DNA from: Spirosoma panaciterrae DSM 21099
GTDB taxonomy: Bacteria; Bacteroidota; Bacteroidia; Cytophagales; Spirosomataceae
NCBI RefSeq assembly: GCF_000374025.1
Contig: NZ_KB893176.1
Location: 156,393-220,392 of the forward strand
DNA length: 64,000 bases
Direction of reading: 5' to 3'
Below, piece by piece: positions 1 to 8,842 of this stretch (position 1 is its first letter; the number at the start of each line of letters is the position of its first letter). A model generated the notes under the pieces. It was not told the DNA's origin and did no database searches. It saw nothing but the letters and a program-made list of their open reading frames with translations. The position numbers and the translations under genes are program-made.

Positions 1-117
1 TACAGCGGTTTCGATCCCGAGGTCAACAACTTCGGCAATGCCACCACGCAATTTATCGACAACGGTACATACCCCATTGCCCGGTCGTATCTGGGTGGAT
101 TACAGGTCACTTTTTAA
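1..117 (+). CDS. SusC/RagA-type TonB-dependent outer-membrane receptor, C-terminal end (partial)
   Basis: An open frame enters from the left edge in frame 1 and ends at TAA 115-117. The 38 visible residues finish with a short strand of alternating hydrophobic residues and a terminal Phe (ending GGLQVTF), which is how SusC-type beta-barrels finish for outer-membrane assembly. The next gene encodes a SusD-family lipoprotein, the usual partner of SusC. The family imports oligosaccharides or peptides across the outer membrane with TonB energy. Only the last strand is visible, so the substrate cannot be inferred. The family call rests mostly on the SusD neighbour. Confidence 0.75.
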   Translation, partial: YSGFDPEVNNFGNATTQFIDNGTYPIARSYLGGLQVTF

Positions 118-222
118 AGAGCGAAAGAGTGAATGAGTGAAAGAGCGAATGGCTGACGCTTTCACAATACTTCTATCACTCATTCACCTTTTCGCTCTTT
201 CACTCTTTCACTCTTTCACTCT
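118..222. repeat. Low-complexity palindromic intergenic element (GAGTGAAA words)
   Basis: The gap between the susC stop and the susD start is almost entirely an imperfect inverted repeat. The left half repeats GAAAGAGTGAATGAGTG-like words and the right half repeats the complement (CACTCTTTCACTCTTTC). As RNA it would fold into a long imperfect hairpin between the two genes and could lower susD expression relative to susC. A half-copy with similar words lies at about 60604-60635, before leuB. Confidence 0.7.
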
Positions 223-232
223 TTTGTCTCCC

Positions 233-1717
233 ATGAAAAAAACACTCCTGCTGCTGATGGCGTTGTCGGGCCTGACGGTTTCGTGCAGCAAACTGGATGA
301 GTCGGTGTATTCGTCCATTTTTACGACAAACTTTTATAAAACCGCGTCGGATGCCGAAGCCGGTATTGCGTCGGCTGCGGGTTCGCTCATTAATCTCTAC
401 GGGTTTCCGCTGGTGGCCGTTTCGGATTTTGCCGCCGACCAGGCGTATCCGCGTGCGGTGGTTGGTCGAAATACCATTACGCTCTTCACCTACGACCCTT
501 ATTTCACAGCGCAGCGCAATTCGGGTCGGCATGAGACCGAAGGACCGCAGGGCGTTTGGCGATTCAGTTATAAAGGCATCGAGAATGCGAACTGGATTAT
601 CGAAAAAGTACCCGCTATTCAGATGGACGCCCAGCGCCGAACCGAAATTGTAGCCGAAGCTTATGCCCTGCGGGGATTGTATCACTGGACACTGGCCAAG
701 ACGTTCAACGAAGTACCGATCAAGACGAAAGCCAGCACCAGCGAAACCGAAGCCCTCGTTCCGAAAAGCCCCAAAGCGGACATCTACAAACAGATTTACG
801 CCGATCTGGATCAGGCCATTGCCGGACTACCCTCTTATTCGACGAGTCTGGTGAAAGGCCGCCCGTCGAAGGAAGCCATTCAGGGCCTATACGCCAAAGT
901 AGCGCTCTACAACGAAGACTGGGCAAAGGCGTTGCAACTGGCGCAGGCTACGATCAGTTCGGGTAAATACTCGCTCATGCCAAACATACTGGACGTGTTC
1001 GATGTCGATAAAGAAGATGCCGCCCGCGTCGAGAATATGTGGGCTGTAGAAGCCGACCGGGTAACCCCCAGCCGCTGGCTGACGGTGATGGGCATTGCCG
1101 GCCCTAAAAACAGTAGCGGCCCCGATTATGCCAAGGTATCGTATGGCTCCTGGTTCGCCTATCAGGCATTCTTCAACTCTTTCGATCCAAAAGACAAACG
1201 TCGTCAATTGCTCGACACGACGTACCGCGATGTATCGGGCGCGATTGTCCGTCAGAAAGATGTTACGCCCATCACACCCAAAGGGGTACTGATCCGCAAA
1301 TACCGTGATCCCAATTCGATTGGGGAAGCGAATAACTGCAACTTTCCGATTATTCGCCTGGCCGATGTATACCTGATTGCTGCCGAAGCCGAAGCCCGGC
1401 TAAACGGCCCGACTGCGCTTGCCTATGGCTATATCAACACCATTCGCAAACGGGCCGGACTGAGCGAACTGACACCGGGCCTGAGTAAAGATGCGTTTCT
1501 TGATGCGGTGCTTCAGGAACGTTCGTGGGAGCTGTTTGCCGAAGCCGACCGCTGGTTCGACCTAACGCGCACCAATACCTTCCTGACGGTGATTCCGAAA
1601 GCGGTCAACGATGTGTACCCGACGCGTACGCCACAGGCAAAACACCGCTATTACCCTATTCCGCTGGAAGAAATCCAGGCCAATCCAAAACTTACACAAA
1701 GTCCCGGCTGGGAATAA
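233..1717 (+). CDS. SusD/RagB family nutrient-binding outer-membrane lipoprotein
   Basis: A 494-residue protein. I chose the ATG at 233 because it opens a lipoprotein signal peptide (MKKTLLLLMALSGLTVSC) with the lipobox Cys at residue 18; the longer frame from 137 only translates the repeat before it. The length fits the SusD family (about 450-600). The C-terminal part has the typical features: an (I)RLADVYLIAAEAEARLNG stretch, INTIRKRAGL, and ERSWELFAEADRWFDLTRT, followed by a YPIPLEEIQANPKLTQSPGW-type ending. SusD caps the SusC barrel and binds the substrate at the cell surface. It follows the partial susC and precedes a secreted protein, probably in one transcription unit. The substrate is unknown. 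Confidence 0.93.
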   Translation: MKKTLLLLMALSGLTVSCSKLDESVYSSIFTTNFYKTASDAEAGIASAAGSLINLYGFPLVAVSDFAADQAYPRAVVGRNTITLFTYDPYFTAQRNSGRHETEGPQGVWRFSYKGIENANWIIEKVPAIQMDAQRRTEIVAEAYALRGLYHWTLAKTFNEVPIKTKASTSETEALVPKSPKADIYKQIYADLDQAIAGLPSYSTSLVKGRPSKEAIQGLYAKVALYNEDWAKALQLAQATISSGKYSLMPNILDVFDVDKEDAARVENMWAVEADRVTPSRWLTVMGIAGPKNSSGPDYAKVSYGSWFAYQAFFNSFDPKDKRRQLLDTTYRDVSGAIVRQKDVTPITPKGVLIRKYRDPNSIGEANNCNFPIIRLADVYLIAAEAEARLNGPTALAYGYINTIRKRAGLSELTPGLSKDAFLDAVLQERSWELFAEADRWFDLTRTNTFLTVIPKAVNDVYPTRTPQAKHRYYPIPLEEIQANPKLTQSPGWE

Positions 1718-1721
1718 CTTT

Positions 1722-1930
1722 TTGACAGGATTAACAGGATTGAAATAAACTTGAAGCGGTTTAAACTTTTCTGCTCAAGCCAGAAACAGGTGCGTTTTTG
1801 TCATGCTGACGAAGGAAGCATCTTCGGTAGTCAGCTAAATGGTCATCTCCGAAGATGCTTCCTTCGTCAGCATGACAAAAACGCTCAATCCGTAAAAGTT
1901 TAATCCTGTTCATCCCGTAAATCCTGTCAG
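1722..1930. repeat. Nested palindromic element: one inverted repeat inside another
   Basis: The outer arms (about 1722-1752 and 1896-1930) carry TGACAGGATTAACAGGATT-like sequence and its complement; the right arm has nine extra bases. Inside lies a second, unrelated palindrome whose arms, 1792-1827 and 1849-1884, are 36 bases each and perfectly complementary (left arm begins GCGTTTTTGTCATGCTGACG). A diverged copy of the inner palindrome is at 32963-33029. The element fills the gap between susD and the next gene. It could act as a terminator or RNA-stability hairpin. Confidence 0.85.
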
Positions 1931-1946
1931 AAGAAACAGTAACGCA

Positions 1947-4427
1947 ATGAAAAAATACATTCTTTATGCCTGTTTTGCGGGCTTGTTTTTTACGAACAGC
2001 CAGGTGTCGTTGGCACAATCAAAAGCACGGCCATCCTACAGCGGCATTTACCCGCACCTGGCCATGTATAACAATGAAGGCGAATGTGGCACGGGGGCTG
2101 TAGTGCCCTGGGCTGGTAAACTCTGGGTGGTTACCTATGGCCCTCACCTACCTTTCGGCTCGTCGGACAAACTCTACGAGATAACTGCCGATCTGAAACA
2201 GATTGTGCGGCCCGAAAGCATTGGTGGCACCCCCGCTAACCGCATGATTCATCCCGAAAGTAACCAGTTGTTCATTGGCCCCTACGCTATCGACAGCAAA
2301 GCCCATGTGCGGACAATCCCCTACAAAATCATGCAGGGACGCCACACCGGAAACGCTCGCCATCTGACCGATCCGAAAGGGAAAATCTACTACGGCACCA
2401 TGGAAGAAGGATTCTACGAAGTTGACGTAAACACCTTAACACCAACGATGCTGTATGAAGACAACAACGTCAAAAACCCGAAGGTGTCGGACGAGTCGAA
2501 CAACCAGCATTCGAATCTGCTGCCGGGTGCTCACGGCAAAGGCGTTTATTCGGGTCAGGGTGTTATGGTGTATTCCAACAACGGTGAACCTGGGCCCCAG
2601 GCCTTGGTTCAGTTCGATATTCCTGCCGGGTCGCTCTCGGAGTGGAATGGCAAAGACTGGACCGTTGTTCGGCGCAATCAGTTTGTGGAAGTCACGGGGC
2701 CCGGTGGCATCTACGGCAACAAGAATCCGGATTCCGACCCTATCTGGGCTACGGGCTGGGACCATAAATCGGTGCTACTGGGCGTTCGTGAGAAGGCAAC
2801 GGGTTGGCATTTTTTCCGGTTGCCCAAAGCGAGTCATAGCTACGATGGGGCTCACGGCTGGAATACCGAATGGCCCCGCATCCGCGACGTCGGTACCGAC
2901 CAGCAGCCCGACTACCTGATGACCATGCATGGGATGTTCTGGCGGTTTCCTGGTTCATTCACCGCGTCGAATACGGTAGGCATCCGCCCCCGGTCATCGT
3001 ATCTGAAAGTAATTGGTGATTTTGCCCGCTGGAACAATCAACTGGTATTTGGCTGCGACGATTCGGCTCAAAAGGAGTTTCTGAACAAACGTAAAGCCAA
3101 AGGCAACATCGAAGGCCCCGGCCAATCGAACTCGAACCTGTGGTTTACGCCCCTGACCTTACCCGACCACCTCGGCCCCAATACTGCCGAAGGAGCTGTC
3201 TGGCAAAACGAAGCAGTGAAAGCCAGCGAACCCTCTGAGCCGTTCCTGTTTGCGGGTTGGGCCAATCGATCAGCATGGATACAGAACAGCAGCAACACCG
3301 ACCTCACAATCACCTTTGAAGTCGATAAAGCGGGTAACGGCAACTGGACTCCGCTTCAAACAACCACTGTCGGCGCTCATGGGTCTGCTCATACGGCGTT
3401 TGCCGCCAATGCACCCGGCGAATGGATTCGGGTGAAAACCGATAAGCAGGCGACGCTGTCAGTCCAGTTTTTCTATGCCGCCAGCGATAGTCGTAACGCA
3501 GCGATCAGTCCACTGTTTAACGGACTAACCCATGTCAACTCGGCAACAACCACGGGCGGATTACTGTATGGGCTGGGTAAAAATCGACGGGTACTGGGTC
3601 TGGCCGCTCGCTCCTATTCAACGGGTCAACCTACCGACATTGGCTACTACGAACTGAATGGGTCGATGCAACTGGTTCGGAAAGATGACCCGGATATGCA
3701 GTCGTTTGTAAAGGAGAAATTCGCCATTCCACAAAAAGCCGTAACGATCGAAGAAGCCAGTGTGCTGGTCGTTGATGATAAAGGCCGTCGTTGGCGGCTC
3801 CCGTTAGGTAACAGCGCGTATACCAATCTAACCAATCAGGCAGCCTTACGCATTTGCCGGGAAGTATCTACCGAACGCGACCTGTTCAACTGCCACGGCA
3901 CGTTTTATGAACTCCCGGCTGAAAATGCCGACGGCTACGCCAAAATCCGACCCATTGCCTCGCATACCCTCCGCATCAACGATTACGCTTCCTACCGGGG
4001 TCTGCTCATTCTGACTGGAATTGATCTTTCTTCGGCTGGCAAAAATGAGCACATTGTGGTGTCGGACGATAAAAAAGCGGCTGTCTGGGCGGGTGCGATC
4101 GACGATCTGTGGAAACTGGGCAAACCAATCGGTCACGGTGGCCCCTGGAAAAACACATCGGTTAGTGCCAACGAACCTTCTGACCCGTTTCTGATTGGCT
4201 TTTACGACCAGCGGTCTTTACAACTTTCGCATAAAGCAGCCTCGCCCATCACGTTCACCATCGAAGCCGACCCCACGGGCAATGGCATCTGGATGCGTTA
4301 TAAAACGATCACCGTTTCGCCGGGCAAACCGAGTAGCTACGAATTTCCGAAAGATTTTCAGGCTCGCTGGATACGATTCAAAACCGACAAACCTTGCGAG
4401 GCTTCAGCTTTGCTGGAGTACAAATAG
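1947..4427 (+). CDS. Secreted protein of unknown function with a duplicated C-terminal-type module
   Basis: An 826-residue protein with a signal peptide (MKKYILYACFAGLFFTNSQVSLAQ, cleavage expected after AQ near residue 24). I do not recognise a named family. The first 400 residues are rich in Gly, Trp and Tyr with regularly spaced strand-like segments, as in a beta-propeller. Two similar modules are visible: residues about 418-513 (SEPSEPFLFAGW ... GNGNWTPLQT ... GEWIRVKTDK) and about 731-826 (NEPSDPFLIGFYDQ ... GNGIWMRYKT ... ARWIRFKTDK). These look like beta-sandwich domains. It follows the SusD gene, so a role in handling a polymer imported by that SusCD pair is plausible but unproven. 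No glycoside-hydrolase catalytic motif was recognised. Confidence 0.8.
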   Translation: MKKYILYACFAGLFFTNSQVSLAQSKARPSYSGIYPHLAMYNNEGECGTGAVVPWAGKLWVVTYGPHLPFGSSDKLYEITADLKQIVRPESIGGTPANRMIHPESNQLFIGPYAIDSKAHVRTIPYKIMQGRHTGNARHLTDPKGKIYYGTMEEGFYEVDVNTLTPTMLYEDNNVKNPKVSDESNNQHSNLLPGAHGKGVYSGQGVMVYSNNGEPGPQALVQFDIPAGSLSEWNGKDWTVVRRNQFVEVTGPGGIYGNKNPDSDPIWATGWDHKSVLLGVREKATGWHFFRLPKASHSYDGAHGWNTEWPRIRDVGTDQQPDYLMTMHGMFWRFPGSFTASNTVGIRPRSSYLKVIGDFARWNNQLVFGCDDSAQKEFLNKRKAKGNIEGPGQSNSNLWFTPLTLPDHLGPNTAEGAVWQNEAVKASEPSEPFLFAGWANRSAWIQNSSNTDLTITFEVDKAGNGNWTPLQTTTVGAHGSAHTAFAANAPGEWIRVKTDKQATLSVQFFYAASDSRNAAISPLFNGLTHVNSATTTGGLLYGLGKNRRVLGLAARSYSTGQPTDIGYYELNGSMQLVRKDDPDMQSFVKEKFAIPQKAVTIEEASVLVVDDKGRRWRLPLGNSAYTNLTNQAALRICREVSTERDLFNCHGTFYELPAENADGYAKIRPIASHTLRINDYASYRGLLILTGIDLSSAGKNEHIVVSDDKKAAVWAGAIDDLWKLGKPIGHGGPWKNTSVSANEPSDPFLIGFYDQRSLQLSHKAASPITFTIEADPTGNGIWMRYKTITVSPGKPSSYEFPKDFQARWIRFKTDKPCEASALLEYK

Positions 4428-4433
4428 AACACG

Positions 4434-4483
4434 GATTGTTATGATGGTTATGATCTGTGTAAATCATAACCATCATAACAATC
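4434..4483. repeat. Perfect 21-bp-arm palindrome (CGTGTAAATCAT family)
   Basis: The arms 4434-4454 and 4463-4483 are exact reverse complements around the loop CTGTGTAA. The element begins seven bases after the stop of the 826-residue gene. The loop and arm edge share the wording TGTGTAAATCAT with the palindrome at 9696-9775, so the two look related. Confidence 0.85.
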
Positions 4484-4593
4484 AGCGTTCTATCAGCCGT
4501 AGTAGAAAAAAATGTGAAAAATAAGTGCAATTCTGTTTCAGAGCACACAATAAAAAAGCAATACCGACGTTTTTAGAATGTTATGCGCTTCTC

Positions 4594-4628
4594 AAGCCCT
4601 GGTATTTCTCAATACCGGGGCTTTTTTG
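4594..4628 (+). terminator. Rho-independent terminator
   Basis: The stem AAGCCCTGGTATT (4594-4606) pairs with AATACCGGGGCTT (4611-4623) around a short TTCTC-type loop and is followed by a T run. It would end plus-strand transcription before the convergent minus-strand gene at 4648. Confidence 0.8.
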
Positions 4629-4647
4629 TTGGTTCCTGCAGGATCGA

Positions 4648-5670
4648 TTAGTGAATCGAGATCATGGCCATACTCTGCGACACTAACTCCCCCATCGTTT
4701 GGCAGCGGAGAAAATCAGCGCTATGGTAGTGTTCCGCTAACGATTGGCGAAGACTTAGGACATTAGCCGCGGGTGCAATCTCATCCTGTCGCATTACCTC
4801 CATCAGGTCATGAAGCCGGACGGTTTCGGCCCGTATCCGACTGGCAATCAGCGCCCGTTCTTCAATCTGGTATTGCCGGACACTCTCAGGCGTCATGTAG
4901 CGTAGGCCCAATTCGATAATAGGCTGGTTTTGCTTGTAATACTGGGGCATATACACCGATTTACGCCCTTCGTACGATTGTTGATCGAAGTCGATGGCCC
5001 GAATGCGGTAGTAGACTTCATCAAAATCGGGGGTAATATCCACCACAAAATTGCTGGAATGCATATCGCCCAATAGCCTGACAAAACACCGTTCGTTGAA
5101 CTTGACGAACTCCTTGCACAGCCGAATCGGATTCAAAGCGGGATCGTGAAGCTGATTATCGAAGAACATATCGCCCGGAATCCCCGCAATATGTTCCTCC
5201 ACCAACGTTTGCCCGCTAGTCATGTAATTGATCCGGTTTGGCGACAGAATATGCTCTAACTCAAGGCCATAAATGCGCGATGCGTCAGCTCGCTTGATAT
5301 AAAAATAATCGAAGTTGTCGTTGACCAGATTCCGAATCCGAACGCGAAATGGTTTCGTATTGCCATACAGGCACAGATCGACCCGGTCGATGGTCAGGTG
5401 CCGGGTAATCGACAGATCGCCATCAGCTTTCAACAGCGCATAAATCGCCTTCAGCGAAAGCTGCATTTCATCGGCTTCAGCCCCCGCAAAAAACACCGTT
5501 TCCCAAAGCGTGTCGCGTTCACGTTTGTCAAACAGCGTAATCGAACTGTTGTACCGCAGTAAATCTTCGTACTGTGTGGGCAGGGCCAGTTCGCGGTCGT
5601 ACTGAAGCAGGTACGATTGAAGTGGCTTACGAATGGGATAAATGAGTTTCTTTCTGGATATGACAGGCAT
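4648..5670 (-). CDS. Divergent protein-kinase-like (PKL fold) protein, function unknown
   Basis: A 340-residue protein without signal peptide or membrane segment. I do not recognise a named family. The centre looks like the catalytic loop of aminoglycoside-phosphotransferase/kinase-like proteins: GDMHSSNFVVD at residues 201-211 (His204, Asn207), followed by IDFDQ at 226-230, where Asp227 would match the metal-binding DFG/DFD aspartate. Upstream, FYIKRADASR (about residues 126-135) offers a candidate nucleotide-binding Lys. The order (Lys, HxxN, DFD) is right for the fold, but a canonical glycine loop is not evident. It sits 79 bases downstream of an AraC regulator gene on the same strand and may be co-transcribed. 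The kinase-fold call is an inference from motif order. Confidence 0.6.
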   Translation of the reverse strand: MPVISRKKLIYPIRKPLQSYLLQYDRELALPTQYEDLLRYNSSITLFDKRERDTLWETVFFAGAEADEMQLSLKAIYALLKADGDLSITRHLTIDRVDLCLYGNTKPFRVRIRNLVNDNFDYFYIKRADASRIYGLELEHILSPNRINYMTSGQTLVEEHIAGIPGDMFFDNQLHDPALNPIRLCKEFVKFNERCFVRLLGDMHSSNFVVDITPDFDEVYYRIRAIDFDQQSYEGRKSVYMPQYYKQNQPIIELGLRYMTPESVRQYQIEERALIASRIRAETVRLHDLMEVMRQDEIAPAANVLSLRQSLAEHYHSADFLRCQTMGELVSQSMAMISIH

Positions 5671-5749
5671 AAGCAGTAACCGACGTAAACCGGGAAATGA
5701 CGCAATGTACAGCTTGAGCTGATAAACCAGCTCACAACGATCCGATAAG

Positions 5750-6682
5750 TCAGCACGATAACATTTGCCTGCGGTACTGAGCGGGCGACAGGCCCGTTTC
5801 CCGGCGGAACAACCGCATAAAATACGTCATATTATTGAAACCACACGCAAGGCTAATATCGGCCAGGCAACGATCTGTAGTCCGTAGTAACCTGGAAGCC
5901 AAAGCAATACGCTGCTGATTGATATAATCAATCGGCGTCAGGCCAAAGGTTTGCTTGAACGTCCGATAAAAATTAGGCTCACTCATGCAGGCTTCATCGG
6001 CCAATTCTTTAATATGAAGGTTCCGGTGGAGGTTTCTGGCAATATACTGAGCCACATGCGCCAGTCGATTGGTATTGATCTGTAAAGTATCCGGACTCAA
6101 CAGCAACGTACGAGCCTGCGTCTGCATCAGCCGGACCACCAGTTCCTGTAAGACCAGATTGGCAAATACATCCTTCGCCTTGTTGTTTTCGGTAAAAATA
6201 TAGATCAGTCGGGCAATGAGCTGATGAATCGGCTCGTCGTTGGTCAGAAAGAAATTGGTATGACCAAATTGCCACCCCTGCGGACTATCGATCAGCGGAA
6301 CACGCTCATTGAGCAGATTCGTTACCTGCCGTATTTTATCGGAGTCGATCGCCAGCGCCAGGCATTGGGTCGGATTATCGGTTTCGGCTTCGGGAAAGTC
6401 GATCCGCATCATTTCCTGACCCGGCACAATAACCGACTCACCGGGCAGAAAATCGAAGGAAGGAGTGCCCGGCAAATGCATCACTTTTTTCCCCCGAATC
6501 ATGCTGGCCAAAACCGGGCTGTTGAACGTCAGCTCTACTTTTTCGGCAACATGATGCGTCTCATAAATATTTAGCTCGGCCGTATCGATGGTATAGGCGG
6601 TTCGGTTTTCGACCTCCTGTTCCAGACGGCGAGCCTGCAAATGACGGGAAATATCCAGCGATGGCGCCTGTACGTTTTTCAT
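5750..6682 (-). CDS. AraC-family transcriptional regulator (AraC_N type)
   Basis: A 310-residue regulator. The N-terminal two thirds resembles the AraC_N sensory domain, with a cupin-like strand region (VMHLPGTPSFDFLPGESVIVPG). The C-terminal hundred residues form the double helix-turn-helix: IKELADEACMSEPNFYRTFKQTFGLTPIDYINQQRI, then LADISLACGFNNMTYFMRLFRRETGLSPAQYR. It is divergent from the short-chain dehydrogenase gene starting at 6962, across a 279-base gap that probably holds both promoters, so it may control that enzyme. It is upstream of the kinase-like gene on the same strand. Its ligand is unknown. Confidence 0.9.
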   Translation of the reverse strand: MKNVQAPSLDISRHLQARRLEQEVENRTAYTIDTAELNIYETHHVAEKVELTFNSPVLASMIRGKKVMHLPGTPSFDFLPGESVIVPGQEMMRIDFPEAETDNPTQCLALAIDSDKIRQVTNLLNERVPLIDSPQGWQFGHTNFFLTNDEPIHQLIARLIYIFTENNKAKDVFANLVLQELVVRLMQTQARTLLLSPDTLQINTNRLAHVAQYIARNLHRNLHIKELADEACMSEPNFYRTFKQTFGLTPIDYINQQRIALASRLLRTTDRCLADISLACGFNNMTYFMRLFRRETGLSPAQYRRQMLSC

Positions 6683-6961
6683 GATAATGATCGCGGATAC
6701 TTATCGTATCCAATCAACATATTTAAACTAGTCTATTCGCCGACAACGTGTTAGGCAACACAAAGTATAGCTTTTTTGTTGATAACCCCATTGGTTTTAC
6801 CCTATTTTTTATTGGCATTATTGCAATTTAGCCAATTTATCAACGTGTATTCCTACTACGCCAATCCGACTCCGGACGTTTCAGCAAACTAAATTTGGAC
6901 GTTTGAACAAAGTGACCAGCCTGCACCCTGCGGAACTTTGTAGGGTTAAATCGCAGAAGAA

Positions 6962-8002
6962 ATGGCACAAATAGATAAACAAAAAATGGTACTGGTAACG
7001 GGCGGTACTGGCTTCGTCGGGATTCATTGCATTCTGCAACTGCTCCAAAAAGGCTACCGCGTCAAAACGACGATCCGCTCACTACAACGAAAGGAAGACG
7101 TAATCGCCATGCTCAAAAACGGGGGAATTACTGACCTTAGCCAACTGACGTTTGTTGAAGCGGACCTTACCAACGATGCCAACTGGAGCGAAGCCGCAGC
7201 AGGTTGCGATTATGTATTGCACGTGGCTTCGCCCATCAGTTTGCGTATCCCTAAAGACGAAAATGACATGATCCGTCCGGCGGTAGAGGGCACGCTACGG
7301 GTGCTGCGGGCGGCTCGCGATGCGGGCGTAAAGCGGGTAGTGATGACGTCCAACTTTGGTGCTGTGGGCTACAGCCATACCGACACCACAAAAGTGATAA
7401 CCGAAGAAAGCTGGACCGACCCGAATGAACCGGGCCTCTCGGCCTACAACAAATCGAAAGTACTGGCCGAACGAGCTGCCTGGGCGTTTATGGAAAAAGA
7501 AGGCGGTAATCTGGAACTATCGGTTATCAATCCGGTGGGTATTTTCGGACCATCCCTTGGCCCTGAGCTGTCGAGTGGGTTTGGCTTGCTGAAGCAGGTT
7601 CTGGACGGTTCCATGAAACGGGTTCCCAATATGACGATTAGCCTTGTAGACGTACGTGATGTGGCCGACTTACACCTACGCGCCATGACCAACCCGGCCG
7701 CCAAAGGGCAACGTTTTCTGGCTATTGCCGGAGAAACCATGACCTTACCCGACATAGCTCAGTTTCTGAACCATAAGCTTGGCGACAAACTCAGGCACAT
7801 TTCCACAAAGCGTTTACCCGACTGGGTCGTCCGTATAGCTGCGCTGTTCAATCCAACGGCTAAAAATCTGGTGCCGATGCTAAGCCGTTATCGTACTGCC
7901 AGCAACGAAAAAGCCAAGACGCTGCTCGGCTGGCAACCCCGAACCAATGAAGAAGCGCTGCTGGCGACGGCCGACAGTTTAATGCAGTTTGGTCATTTGT
8001 GA
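6962..8002 (+). CDS. NAD(P)-dependent extended short-chain dehydrogenase (dihydroflavonol-4-reductase-like)
   Basis: A 346-residue cytosolic enzyme. The nucleotide-binding motif VTGGTGFVG is at residues 12-20 and the catalytic YNKSK has Tyr162 and Lys166, the arrangement of extended SDRs of the dihydroflavonol-4-reductase / cinnamoyl-CoA-reductase group, which reduce aldehydes or ketones. A second ATG at residue 9 is a possible alternative start. An AraC gene lies divergently upstream and another starts 24 bases downstream on the same strand, so this enzyme sits between two AraC regulators. The real substrate cannot be inferred. Confidence 0.88.
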   Translation: MAQIDKQKMVLVTGGTGFVGIHCILQLLQKGYRVKTTIRSLQRKEDVIAMLKNGGITDLSQLTFVEADLTNDANWSEAAAGCDYVLHVASPISLRIPKDENDMIRPAVEGTLRVLRAARDAGVKRVVMTSNFGAVGYSHTDTTKVITEESWTDPNEPGLSAYNKSKVLAERAAWAFMEKEGGNLELSVINPVGIFGPSLGPELSSGFGLLKQVLDGSMKRVPNMTISLVDVRDVADLHLRAMTNPAAKGQRFLAIAGETMTLPDIAQFLNHKLGDKLRHISTKRLPDWVVRIAALFNPTAKNLVPMLSRYRTASNEKAKTLLGWQPRTNEEALLATADSLMQFGHL

Positions 8003-8026
8003 TTTTTTCGGTCTAACTTGACGCTC

Positions 8027-8833
8027 ATGAACGTATCTTCCATCACGTCCTGCTACCTCGGTCCACAGATTTCGCCGGAGCAATTCGTTTCGGAGCATTT
8101 CTTTCTGTACCTGATCAAAGGCAGCATCGATTACTACGACGGGATTCATCATCAGGTTCTGCAACCGGGCGAATGCTGTCTGGTACGTAAAAACCATCTG
8201 GTAAAATACACCAAGCATAAGGCCGATAACCAGTTCGAGAAAGTGGTGGTCGTGTTCGATGAAGCGTTTCTAAAAGCGTATCAGGCCCGACACACCGTAT
8301 CCCTAACCAATTACAACACAAACGACGCGTATTACTTTATTCGGCAAAATGAGCTGATACCCAACTTCCTGCAATCTCTGGAGCCGTACTACAACGGTGA
8401 AGGGAGGATCAACCCTACTTTTGCCGATCTTAAGCGCGAAGAATTACTGCTTATTCTGCTGCAATCCAACCCTGATCTGGCCACCATTTTATTCGATTTT
8501 AGCAGTCCTCAGAAAATAGACCTCGAAGCCTACATGAACCGCAATTTCCGGTTCAATGTCAGCATAGAGCGGTTTGCTTATTTGACTGGCCGGAGTCTGT
8601 CGGCTTTCAAACGGGATTTTGAACGTATTTTCCACGAAACACCCAGTCGCTGGCTCGTACGCAAACGCCTACAGGAAGCGTATTTTCTGATCGAGAAACA
8701 GGCGCAGAAACCATCCGACATTTACCTGGATCTGGGTTTCGAAGACCTCTCTCATTTTTCGTTTGCCTTTAAAAAACGGTTTGGTTTACCGCCCACCCAA
8801 TTGGCCGAACGCAGGCAGGTGGCCAGTTCCTGA
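8027..8833 (+). CDS. AraC-family transcriptional regulator
   Basis: A 268-residue protein. I prefer the ATG at 8027 over a TTG nine bases earlier. The N-terminal half is a cupin-like sensor (LIKGSIDYYDGIHHQVLQPGECCLV). The C-terminal part has the AraC DNA-binding region with FAYLTGRSLSAFKRDFERIF and DIYLDLGFEDLSHFSFAFKKRFGLPP. It follows the dehydrogenase gene by 24 bases and is probably co-transcribed. It is a paralog of the regulator at 51139-52056, which shares the TGRSLSAFKRDFE-type recognition helix and the LVRKRLQEAYFLI-type linker. The ligand is unknown. Confidence 0.9.
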   Translation: MNVSSITSCYLGPQISPEQFVSEHFFLYLIKGSIDYYDGIHHQVLQPGECCLVRKNHLVKYTKHKADNQFEKVVVVFDEAFLKAYQARHTVSLTNYNTNDAYYFIRQNELIPNFLQSLEPYYNGEGRINPTFADLKREELLLILLQSNPDLATILFDFSSPQKIDLEAYMNRNFRFNVSIERFAYLTGRSLSAFKRDFERIFHETPSRWLVRKRLQEAYFLIEKQAQKPSDIYLDLGFEDLSHFSFAFKKRFGLPPTQLAERRQVASS

Positions 8834-8842
8834 AGCGACCTA

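Noticed and set aside
1947..4427. Glycoside hydrolase call for the 826-residue secreted protein
   Set aside because: Its place after a SusD gene suggests it, but no catalytic motif of any glycoside-hydrolase family was recognised.
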